From an uncultured Bacteroidota bacterium (GTDB lineage: Bacteria; Bacteroidota; Bacteroidia; Bacteroidales; UBA12481): 15,128 nt of DNA. The notes beneath the pieces were generated by a model, which saw only the letters and a list, made by a program, of their open reading frames with translations, did no database searches and was not told where the DNA came from. Below, piece after piece: positions 1 to 5,831 of the stretch (the first letter of the stretch is position 1; the number at the start of each line of letters is the position of its first letter). Made by a program: the position numbers and the translations under genes. The stretch covers positions 1-15,128 of the forward strand of contig CAILAQ010000183.1 of the NCBI GenBank assembly GCA_903832165.1. The letters are read 5' to 3'.

Positions 1-393
1 AAAATCAAATACTTCCCAGAATTCAGCATCTGTAACCATATATCCTTTGGTATACTGCCTCCCATTATGCCTGAATTCCCAATCGTACCCAAAAAACATA
101 CTGATCTTATCGGCACTCTTAATTTTTTTGTAATATTCTTCGCATTCTGTCCTTCCTATTTCGGTGAACACTTCATTACCACCTCTTTTCTGTGTTCTCA
201 CTTTCATATTCTCAGCCACAAGAATATTCCCAAGATGCTTTTCCGGCCCGGAACCTTTCACCACCTTGGTAACGGTCATGCTGAATATCATCACAAACAT
301 GATCGTCATACTGATTCCGAACAGGCTAAGGAAGGTGAACAGCTTATTCTGGCGTGCGACTTTCCAGAAGGTTCTCAGATAATTTTTTAACAT
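1..393 (-). CDS. ABC transporter permease, MacB/FtsX-like (N-terminal part, cut by window edge)
   Basis: Reading the minus strand from the ATG at 393-391 gives 131 codons with no stop before the window edge, so only the N-terminal part is present. The protein starts MLKNYLRTFWKVARQNK, followed by a hydrophobic stretch at about residues 19-41 (LFTFLSLFGISMTIMFVMIF), then a soluble region rich in charged residues. This is the plan of MacB-type permeases: a cytoplasmic N-terminal amphipathic piece, TM1, then a large periplasmic domain; three further TM helices would be expected beyond the edge. It lies 20 bp after the ATPase stop codon in the same direction, so both are surely cotranscribed. The likely role is the inner-membrane part of a tripartite efflux or mechanotransmission pump. 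The substrate cannot be told from the sequence. Confidence 0.82.
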   Translation of the reverse strand, partial: MLKNYLRTFWKVARQNKLFTFLSLFGISMTIMFVMIFSMTVTKVVKGSGPEKHLGNILVAENMKVRTQKRGGNEVFTEIGRTECEEYYKKIKSADKISMFFGYDWEFRHNGRQYTKGYMVTDAEFWEVFDF

Positions 394-413
394 AATTTCT
401 CTGTTTTAAATAA

Positions 414-1076
414 TTATCCGACCAATCGTCCGTCAAACAACCTGATTATCCGGTGCGTGGTTTTCGCCAGAAGTTCATCGTGCGTTACCATCACGATGGT
501 GGTTCCCGCTTTGTTAAGATCCGTCAGAATATTCATGACCTCCTTACCCACGGTACTGTCGAGATTACCGGTCGGCTCATCGGCCAGGATAATTCCCGGA
601 TTGCCGGCAAGTGCGCGGGCGATGGCGGTGCGCTGACATTGCCCGCCCGACAATTGTGATGGATAATGGTGCATCCTGTTGGTGAGGCTCACCTGTTCGA
701 GCGCCTCATACACCCGCTTCTTTCTTTCCCCGGATGGCATTTTCCGATAGATCAATGGAAGCTCCACATTGTCAAATACATTCAGCTCTTTGATCAGATG
801 AAAACTCTGAAAGATGAACCCAACCATCCGGTTCCGGAGTCCGGCCGTCTTTTTATCAGCATAACCGCTTATCAGGTTCCCTTCGAGATGCAGAATTCCT
901 TTATCAGGCTCATCCAGGAGTCCGATGATATTGAGCAGGGTACTTTTACCGCAACCGGAAGGGCCCATCACTGAAACAAACTCACCGGGTTTTACTTCCA
1001 GATTAATGTTGTCCAGGGCAAGAGTTTCTATCGATTGGGTCCGATAGGTTTTCGAGATGTTTGAGAGTTTTATCAT
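414..1076 (-). CDS. ABC transporter ATP-binding protein, MacB/LolD-type
   Basis: This 220-residue protein is a complete stand-alone nucleotide-binding domain of the usual MacB/LolD length. Walker A is GPSGCGKST (38-46), the Q-loop glutamine is Q90 in FQSFHLI, the signature is LSGGQ (142-146), Walker B is IILADE (162-167) followed by the D-loop (PTGNLDS), and the switch histidine is H199 in VTHD. All catalytic positions are intact. The residue after LSGGQ is Cys instead of the more usual Gln (LSGGQCQR). The extended YRTQSIETLALDNINL opening is typical of the family that pairs with FtsX/MacB permeases. It sits between the membrane fusion gene (152 bp upstream) and the permease (20 bp downstream), and should energise that pump on the cytoplasmic side of the inner membrane. 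Confidence 0.95.
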   Translation of the reverse strand: MIKLSNISKTYRTQSIETLALDNINLEVKPGEFVSVMGPSGCGKSTLLNIIGLLDEPDKGILHLEGNLISGYADKKTAGLRNRMVGFIFQSFHLIKELNVFDNVELPLIYRKMPSGERKKRVYEALEQVSLTNRMHHYPSQLSGGQCQRTAIARALAGNPGIILADEPTGNLDSTVGKEVMNILTDLNKAGTTIVMVTHDELLAKTTHRIIRLFDGRLVG

Positions 1077-1228
1077 GATTTAAAAATTATTCGTGGTAAG
1101 GGACGGGGTCCCCGCCCCCCGCCTCCGCGAGGGCAGGCTTCCGCGGGGATGACAACTCTTCGAAGCTGCAGTCTGAAGACTGCCAACTGCAGACTGAAGA
1201 CTGAGTACTGAAGACTGAGAACTGTTCT
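1077..1228. other. Intra-operon gap with GC-rich element and heptamer array
   Basis: This 152-bp non-coding gap separates the membrane fusion gene from the ATPase gene, although both clearly belong to one pump. It contains a GC-rich patch (1099-1150) with nested short inverted repeats such as CGGGG-t-CCCCG (1104-1114). On the minus strand it reads GTCATCCCCGCGG, resembling widespread dispersed palindromic repeats. The heptamer array at 1168-1223 follows. Any transcript joining the two genes must run through both, so they could lower or tune downstream expression; that is inference. Confidence 0.6.
1168..1223. repeat. Tandem heptamer array, 8 units (GAAGACT family)
   Basis: Eight consecutive 7-bp units lie in perfect register with no spacer: GCAGTCT, GAAGACT, GCCAACT, GCAGACT, GAAGACT, GAGTACT, GAAGACT, GAGAACT. 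All share G at position 1 and CT at positions 6-7. The array ends 5 bp from the stop codon of the minus-strand membrane fusion gene. The unit variants GAAGACT and GCCAACT recur in the arrays at 10024-10107 and (GCCAACT) 2620-2647, so these arrays are related to each other. Confidence 0.9.
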
Positions 1229-2473
1229 TCATCGTACTCCCATCTCCTCATAATCATATTTCTCCGCCAAATCAGTAAGTATCACCTGGTCGCCTTTTTC
1301 CAGGCCGGAGACCACTTCTACAAAATCAAAGTTGGCTTCACCTAAAATCACTTTGGTCCGGATGGCTTTGCTGCCCCGGACCACGTACATTGTTTTACTT
1401 CCACGCTCCTTATAATAGGATCCGTTTGGCAAGCGCAGAACTTCATCTTTAAACGATATCACCACACGGATTTCGAGCTGCTGGTTTGGCCGTAGGTTGG
1501 TGAGGTCACCTTCGTCGAGCCCGATCAGGCATTCCATCATTCCTTCATTTACTGAGGGCAGGATATTCTCCAGCTTTCCAGTCAGCATCTTCTCCTTATC
1601 CCTAATCAAAACTGTTTGTCCAACCGCGATCTTTCCCACCCATGAGTTGCTTACAGTCCCCTTAATCCTGTATCTGGTATAATCCGCGATACGGGCAATT
1701 TCCTGTCCTTCAGAAATCATGGCGCCCGGCTGACTTAACAACGAGCTGAGACTTCCAGGAAAGGGCGCTCGTACATAAGCCAGATCAACCAGGTTACGGG
1801 CCTCAATAATGTCATTCTTTTTTATGCGGATTTCAGTTTCCAGTTCCCTCAGTCCCGCCTCACTTGCTTTTAGGCGGTTCGCATAATTGTTGACGGCCTG
1901 ACTGAGTTCCAAAACAGAAATATCCCACTCTGTCTTCGCTTTTCTGATCACATCCTTGGTACTGCCGCCCCGCTTATTGAGGTATACTTCTGCCTCATAG
2001 GCCGATTTAAGGTTTTCTACACGAATTTCCTTAATCTGGCGGCTGATATCGAAATCATCCTCCATCTCCTTAATCTGAATCTTCAGTTTATCCTTCTGGA
2101 TCCCTTTTAATTCCATTTCATTCTGAAGGCGATTCAGGTCGTTCGAGGCCATTTCATTGTCGAGAACCAGCAGCGTATCGCCAGTGTTTACGCTTGCTCC
2201 AGGCGTTTTTGTAATTTTCAGTACCTTACTGCGGAAGGGTGCATTGATCACCTCCTCATAGTTTGGAATAACAATTCCTGAACCCTGAACGGTGATCTGA
2301 AGATTTCCCTGATCGACATTAGCCGTTACTACCCCCGACAGGGTAATCACCGGGGTAAAGGCTCCCTTCAAGAACAAAATGATAATCAGGGGGATAATAA
2401 TGATCAGTGACGCAAATGCCAATTGCCGGATCACCACTTTTCTTTTGTGCGATTTTGATACAGGACGATCCAT
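1229..2473 (-). CDS. Periplasmic membrane fusion protein of an ABC efflux pump (HlyD/MacA-like)
   Basis: This 414-residue protein is the adaptor of a tripartite efflux system. A basic N-terminus (KSHKRKVVIRQ) precedes one transmembrane anchor at about 17-36, with the rest in the periplasm. A lipoyl-like half motif lies around 70-107 (INAPFRSKVLKI...GASVNTGDTLLVLD). It is followed by a long coiled-coil hairpin rich in Lys/Glu (about 108-225) and the second lipoyl half (DLAYVRAPFPGSL...GAMISEGQEIARI, about 229-263). A beta-barrel domain and a C-terminal membrane-proximal domain ending near GLEKGDQVILTD complete it. It is the first gene of a minus-strand operon with the ATPase and permease. No outer-membrane TolC-like gene is visible. 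The ATG at 2473 lacks a Shine-Dalgarno sequence, as is normal in Bacteroidota. Confidence 0.93.
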   Translation of the reverse strand: MDRPVSKSHKRKVVIRQLAFASLIIIIPLIIILFLKGAFTPVITLSGVVTANVDQGNLQITVQGSGIVIPNYEEVINAPFRSKVLKITKTPGASVNTGDTLLVLDNEMASNDLNRLQNEMELKGIQKDKLKIQIKEMEDDFDISRQIKEIRVENLKSAYEAEVYLNKRGGSTKDVIRKAKTEWDISVLELSQAVNNYANRLKASEAGLRELETEIRIKKNDIIEARNLVDLAYVRAPFPGSLSSLLSQPGAMISEGQEIARIADYTRYRIKGTVSNSWVGKIAVGQTVLIRDKEKMLTGKLENILPSVNEGMMECLIGLDEGDLTNLRPNQQLEIRVVISFKDEVLRLPNGSYYKERGSKTMYVVRGSKAIRTKVILGEANFDFVEVVSGLEKGDQVILTDLAEKYDYEEMGVR

Positions 2474-2564
2474 TAATAGAGATTTATATCATAGTAGCAA
2501 TCTTTGAGCCACCATTAATTAATAATTGATAATCAAGGCATTAAAATATATCCGGTATTAAAAT

Positions 2565-2583
2565 CTGTATTGTTTTGATACAG
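2565..2583. repeat. Short inverted repeat, possible operator
   Basis: CTGTAT (2565-2570) and ATACAG (2578-2583) form perfect 6-bp arms around a 7-base centre. The 19-bp dyad sits in the AT-rich part of the divergent region, about 92 bp upstream of the efflux operon start. The size and symmetry would suit a dimeric repressor, but no regulator gene is nearby and no second copy was seen. Confidence 0.35.
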
Positions 2584-2606
2584 TGGAGGACACGCGGGTC
2601 CACCAC
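2583..2606. repeat. GC-rich imperfect palindrome
   Basis: GTGGAGGAC (2583-2591) and GTCCACCAC (2598-2606) pair at 8 of 9 positions around a 6-base loop, followed by TACA. The layout (GGAC, CG-rich centre, GTCC, then CTACA) matches the palindrome at 2740-2761 about 150 bp away, so the two look like diverged copies of one dispersed element. Confidence 0.6.
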
Positions 2607-2619
2607 TACACATGTCGTT

Positions 2620-2647
2620 GCAAACTGCCAACTGTGGACTGCCAACG
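2620..2647. repeat. Short heptamer array, 4 units (GCCAACT family)
   Basis: Four 7-bp units lie in register: GCAAACT, GCCAACT, GTGGACT and GCCAACG (the last diverged at its final base). GCCAACT is shared with the arrays at 1168-1223 and 10024-10107, supporting a common origin. It begins 13 bp after the 2583-2606 palindrome. Confidence 0.7.
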
Positions 2648-2739
2648 GCTTTAAAAGTTAAATCATGTTAAATCACCATCTGGAAAACAGCCTGACAGAT
2701 CATTGATTGGCGGATTGAATTAATTTGGAGGATGAAACC

Positions 2740-2761
2740 GGGAGGACCCGCGGGTCCTCCC
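2740..2761. repeat. Perfect 22-bp palindrome in the leader of the Asp-box gene
   Basis: The sequence from GGGAGGACCCG (2740-2750) to its exact reverse complement CGGGTCCTCCC (2751-2761) is a perfect palindrome ending 17 bp before the start codon at 2779. One arm carries GGAGG, a Shine-Dalgarno-like core, and the other carries CCTCC, its complement. It is followed by CTACA, like the related element at 2583-2606. In RNA it could fold only with a small central loop, but such a stem would lie close to the ribosome landing zone. Confidence 0.75.
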
Positions 2762-2778
2762 CTACAAATAAAACCGTT

Positions 2779-5538
2779 ATGAAAAATCGCGTAATTATTG
2801 TTGCCCTGATCGCTATTGCATGGGCAGGCATCAACGTTAATGCCCAGGAATTATCGCAGGATATTCTGAGCAAAGTAAAGTATCGTGCCATCGGTTCAAC
2901 CAGGCACAGCGGACGTTTCGTTGACTTTGCGGTCAACGAGAAAAATCCGGCAACGTTTTATGCAGCACTGGCTTCCGGTGGTTTATGGAAGACTGTGAAT
3001 AACGGGATCACCTTTGTCCCGGTATTCGATGAAGCAGGTGCCATAAGCATCGGCGATATCGCGATGGATCAGAAAAATCCTGAAATAATTTGGGTGGGAA
3101 CCGGTGAAGCAAACAACAGCCGGACAGCCTATTATGGCGATGGAATTTATAAATCGACCGACGGTGGAAAAACATGGACCAATATGGGTTTAAAAAACTC
3201 GCTGCACATCGGCCGGATCATTATCCATCCGAAAAATTCAGATATTATCTGGGTGGCAGCTGAAGGCCCATTGTACGGACCAAAAGGCGACAAGGGAGTA
3301 TTTAAATCCACCGACGGCGGAAAATCATGGAAACAGGTATTGAAAGTCATGGTCGAGAACCGCGAAATTGGTGTTGTTGACCTGGTGATGGATCCAACCA
3401 ATCCCGATGTATTTATAGCAGCATCCTATGATAAGGAACGCAAACCCTGGACATTCAACGCCGGCGGACCGGGCAGCGCACTATATAAATCGACAAACGG
3501 AGGATCCTCCTGGACAAAACTCGCAGGTGGTCTTCCTGAAGGCATTCTTGGCCGCATCGGGGTTGACATTTCTGCCAGCAATCCGAAAGTGGTATATGCC
3601 AATATCGAAAACTGCAATATCGATAGTGTTACGACCGCTCAGAGATGGGAAATGATGAAAAACGGCATCGGTCCAAAGAGGGGACAGAACGAAAAAGGCG
3701 ACGAGGTTTATCGATCCAACGATGGTGGCAAAACATGGAAAAAAGCCAGTCCCGACGGTCAGAGTATCGGCGGTGGACCAGCCTATTATTATCAGCAGGT
3801 GCGTATTGATCCTACTACTCCTGAGCATGTTTACATTATCGGCATCAGCGTTTGGGAAACTATCAACGGTGGGAAAGACTGGAAAACAGCTTTCCGTTTT
3901 GGCGGTGACAATCATGCCATGTGGATTGATTCAAAAGACCCGAAGCATTTTTTACTCGGATATGATCACGGTTTGGGTATCACCTATGATTCAGGTCTGA
4001 ACTGGTTTCACCCCGATTTCCTTCCGGTTGGCCAGTTTGTTGCCATAGGTTATGATTTTGATTATCCATACAATGTATATGGTGGGCTGCAGGATAACGG
4101 CTCCATCAAAGGCCCCTCCTCGAAAAAAGGCGGCGGTGCGATAAAGCTCGAAGACTGGAGAACAACCGGTGGTGGCGATGGTATGTTTAACGTGGTGGAC
4201 TGGGACGACAGCCGGTGGTTGTACAACGAGTCGCAGAACGGTTCCATCAGCCGTCTGGATCAGGTAACCGGTGAATCATCCGGCATACAGTATGAAAAAA
4301 TGGATCGCTGGGCCTGGAATGCCCCGATTGTGGTATCTCCGCACAACTCAAGAACTATCTATCATGCAGGGAACAAAGTGGTAAAATCCACCAACCGCGG
4401 CGAGAGCTGGACGGAAATCAGTCCCGATCTTACCACTAATGATACTCTTAACACCCACAGCACAGGCAGCGTACCTTATTTCACCATTGTTACCATGGAG
4501 GAATCCTATCTGGAAGCAGGAGTAATCTGGGTTGGAACGGATGATGGCAAAGTTCAGATGACAAAAGACGGCGGAAAAACATGGAACGATGTTACTGCCA
4601 ACATTAAAGGCCCCGGATACTGGGTAAGCCGGGTGGAACCCTCGCATTTTTCGAGTGCTACAGCCTATGTGACCATCACAGGATTCCGCCACGACGATTT
4701 CCGTCCATTTGTATATAAAACCACTGATTACGGTAAAACCTGGACTTCCATTGCAGCTAACCTTCCGGATGAGCCAATTTGTGTAATCCGCGAACACTTC
4801 CGGAATCCGAATCTGCTTTTCGTTGGCACAACAAAACAGGTTTTTGTATCCATTGATGGCGGTAAAGTCTGGTCATCCATGCGTGCCAATATGCCATTTG
4901 TTGCCTGTGAAGATCTCAAAATACATCCTCGTGAAAATGACCTGATCGTTGGAACACATGGAAGAAGCATGTGGATTGCTGATATCTCCTGGCTGGAGAA
5001 TTTTGACAGTAAAACCCTGAGTTCAACATTTACGTTGTTTAAGCCGGAGAACAAAGTCCTTTGGCAGGGAACCAGTGAAAACAACAGCTCATCGAGCAAC
5101 TATGCCGGTGAAAGTGAACAGTCAGGAGTTCCTGTATCCTTCTATCTGAAAGACTCAGTTAAAGAAGTTGTTATGCAGATATTTGAAGGCGAAAGGTTGC
5201 TTTATGAGACAAAAGCAGCAGGTAAAGCAGGGGTAAATCAATTGATGTGGAACTATCAGGAGCGCGTTCGTGAATATACCCAGGAAGAAAAGGATAAAAT
5301 GAAGCAGCAGGCTGACAGAGCCCGTGCAGGCGGCGCAGGTGGAGCTGGCGGAGGACGCGGTGCCGGTCGCGCAGGTGGTGGCGGTGGCATGGGCGGCGGC
5401 CGGTTCGGTCGTGGCCAGGGAGCCGACATGAATTATCTGAATACTCAAACCGGTCCCGGTGAATACACTGTTAAACTCACTGTTAACGGGAAAGAGCAGG
5501 AGGCTGGGTTTGTGGTGATGAAGGATAGCTGGAAATAA
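2779..5538 (+). CDS. Secreted Asp-box (BNR/sortilin-like) multi-bladed beta-propeller protein
   Basis: The product is 919 residues from ATG 2779. An in-frame TTG lies 54 bp upstream, but the palindrome lies between the two and the signal peptide starts exactly at this ATG: MKNRVIIVALIAIAWAGINVNA, probably cut before QEL (about 22/23). At least ten Asp-box-like turns follow, for example STDGGKTW, STDGGKSW, STNGGSSW, SNDGGKTW, TINGGKDW, STNRGESW, TKDGGKTW, TTDYGKTW and SIDGGKVW, from about residue 75 to 695. That repeat number suits a sortilin/VPS10-type ten-bladed propeller or two smaller ones. A C-terminal beta-sandwich-like part holds a Gly/Arg-rich insert at about 850-880. Relatives are often labelled glycosyl hydrolase, but Asp-boxes are structural and I see no sialidase catalytic set. 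Export to the periplasm or beyond is expected; the ligand is unknown. Confidence 0.88.
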   Translation: MKNRVIIVALIAIAWAGINVNAQELSQDILSKVKYRAIGSTRHSGRFVDFAVNEKNPATFYAALASGGLWKTVNNGITFVPVFDEAGAISIGDIAMDQKNPEIIWVGTGEANNSRTAYYGDGIYKSTDGGKTWTNMGLKNSLHIGRIIIHPKNSDIIWVAAEGPLYGPKGDKGVFKSTDGGKSWKQVLKVMVENREIGVVDLVMDPTNPDVFIAASYDKERKPWTFNAGGPGSALYKSTNGGSSWTKLAGGLPEGILGRIGVDISASNPKVVYANIENCNIDSVTTAQRWEMMKNGIGPKRGQNEKGDEVYRSNDGGKTWKKASPDGQSIGGGPAYYYQQVRIDPTTPEHVYIIGISVWETINGGKDWKTAFRFGGDNHAMWIDSKDPKHFLLGYDHGLGITYDSGLNWFHPDFLPVGQFVAIGYDFDYPYNVYGGLQDNGSIKGPSSKKGGGAIKLEDWRTTGGGDGMFNVVDWDDSRWLYNESQNGSISRLDQVTGESSGIQYEKMDRWAWNAPIVVSPHNSRTIYHAGNKVVKSTNRGESWTEISPDLTTNDTLNTHSTGSVPYFTIVTMEESYLEAGVIWVGTDDGKVQMTKDGGKTWNDVTANIKGPGYWVSRVEPSHFSSATAYVTITGFRHDDFRPFVYKTTDYGKTWTSIAANLPDEPICVIREHFRNPNLLFVGTTKQVFVSIDGGKVWSSMRANMPFVACEDLKIHPRENDLIVGTHGRSMWIADISWLENFDSKTLSSTFTLFKPENKVLWQGTSENNSSSSNYAGESEQSGVPVSFYLKDSVKEVVMQIFEGERLLYETKAAGKAGVNQLMWNYQERVREYTQEEKDKMKQQADRARAGGAGGAGGGRGAGRAGGGGGMGGGRFGRGQGADMNYLNTQTGPGEYTVKLTVNGKEQEAGFVVMKDSWK

Positions 5539-5541
5539 GAA

Positions 5542-5611
5542 GGTGACAGGTGACAGGTGACGGGTGACAGGTGACAGGTGACGGGTGACGGGTGACAGGT
5601 GACAAGTGATG
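5542..5611. repeat. Tandem heptamer array, 10 units (GGTGACA/GGTGACG)
   Basis: Nine units in perfect register read GGTGACA (six times) or GGTGACG (three times), followed by a tenth diverged unit AGTGATG. The only variation within the nine is A/G at position 7. The array starts 3 bp after the stop codon of the Asp-box gene. Its unit is unrelated at first sight to the GAAGACT family, but the period is the same. Confidence 0.95.
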
Positions 5612-5673
5612 AGGCTCCAAGGCCAGTTTTGAATTTTGAAATTTCAATATCAAGTTAGCCACGAAGAAGTGTC

Positions 5674-5693
5674 ATCCCGTTGAAAAACGGGAT
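5674..5693. repeat. 8-bp stem hairpin with GAAA tetraloop
   Basis: ATCCCGTT (5674-5681) and AACGGGAT (5686-5693) form a perfect 8-bp stem closed by GAAA, a GNRA tetraloop. With its flanks (TGTCATCCCG...CGGGATCTC) it resembles dispersed palindromes known from many bacteria. It lies between the inverted termini of the 158-bp element. No T-run follows, so an intrinsic terminator is unlikely. Confidence 0.6.
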
Positions 5694-5710
5694 CTCGTTC
5701 CTGACCACGG

Positions 5711-5750
5711 CATTCACTTGAATCTCCCACTTCAAAATTCAAAATTGGAT
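5711..5750 (-). repeat. Inverted partial copy of the dispersed 70-bp module
   Basis: Read on the minus strand, this stretch contains TGAATTTTGAAG and GGAGATTCAAG and aligns to the module copy at 9976-10007 with 27 of 32 identical bases and no gap. It overlaps the right terminus of the 158-bp inverted-repeat element. It lacks the first block (TGAGATTCGAA) found in the two full copies. Confidence 0.55.
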
Positions 5751-5831
5751 TTGGAGCCTCATCATTCTTTTATCGGCTTTGATAGCGGATTTCGGAGTTA
5801 TATTGTATTTTAGCTTTTTCATGAAACCACT

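Larger units (their letters stand above)
2474..2778. other. Divergent intergenic region (305 bp) between efflux operon and Asp-box gene
   Basis: This gap must hold the promoters of both the leftward efflux operon and the rightward beta-propeller gene. The first 90 bp are AT-rich. It contains an inverted repeat at 2565-2583, a GC-rich hairpin at 2583-2606, a short heptamer array at 2620-2647 and a perfect 22-bp palindrome at 2740-2761. I looked for the Bacteroidota promoter pair (TTG, then TAnnTTTG about 19-21 bp later) on both strands and found no convincing match. TTAATTTG at 2720-2727 is the closest -7-like string, but it lacks a properly spaced TTG. Confidence 0.6.
5607..5764. repeat. MITE-like element with 34-bp inverted termini
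   Basis: The left arm 5607-5640 and right arm 5731-5764 are reverse complements at 31 of 34 positions: TGATGAGGCTCCAA and TTTTGAATTTTGAA match exactly, with a 6-base stretch between them matching at 3. The whole element is 158 bp, too small to code for anything, and has an internal hairpin at 5674-5693. It overlaps the end of the heptamer array by a few bases. Size and inverted ends are those of a miniature inverted-repeat element. No clear target-site duplication is visible, so mobility is inference; a strong transcript hairpin or terminator role is the alternative. Confidence 0.65.

Noticed and set aside
1168..1223. Heptamer arrays as a CRISPR array
   Set aside because: Units are 7 bp, contiguous, with no spacers, and no cas gene is in the window.
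2725..2778. N-terminal extension of the Asp-box protein from TTG 2725
   Set aside because: The extension crosses the 22-bp palindrome and would put 18 polar residues before a clean signal peptide; ATG 2779 is the natural start.
3481..3915. Antisense open frames within the Asp-box gene
   Set aside because: They are opposite-strand shadows of a well-supported coding region and show no family motif of their own.
2779..5538. Sialidase call for the Asp-box protein
   Set aside because: Asp-boxes occur in many propellers; the RIP motif and the arginine triad of sialidases could not be recognised.
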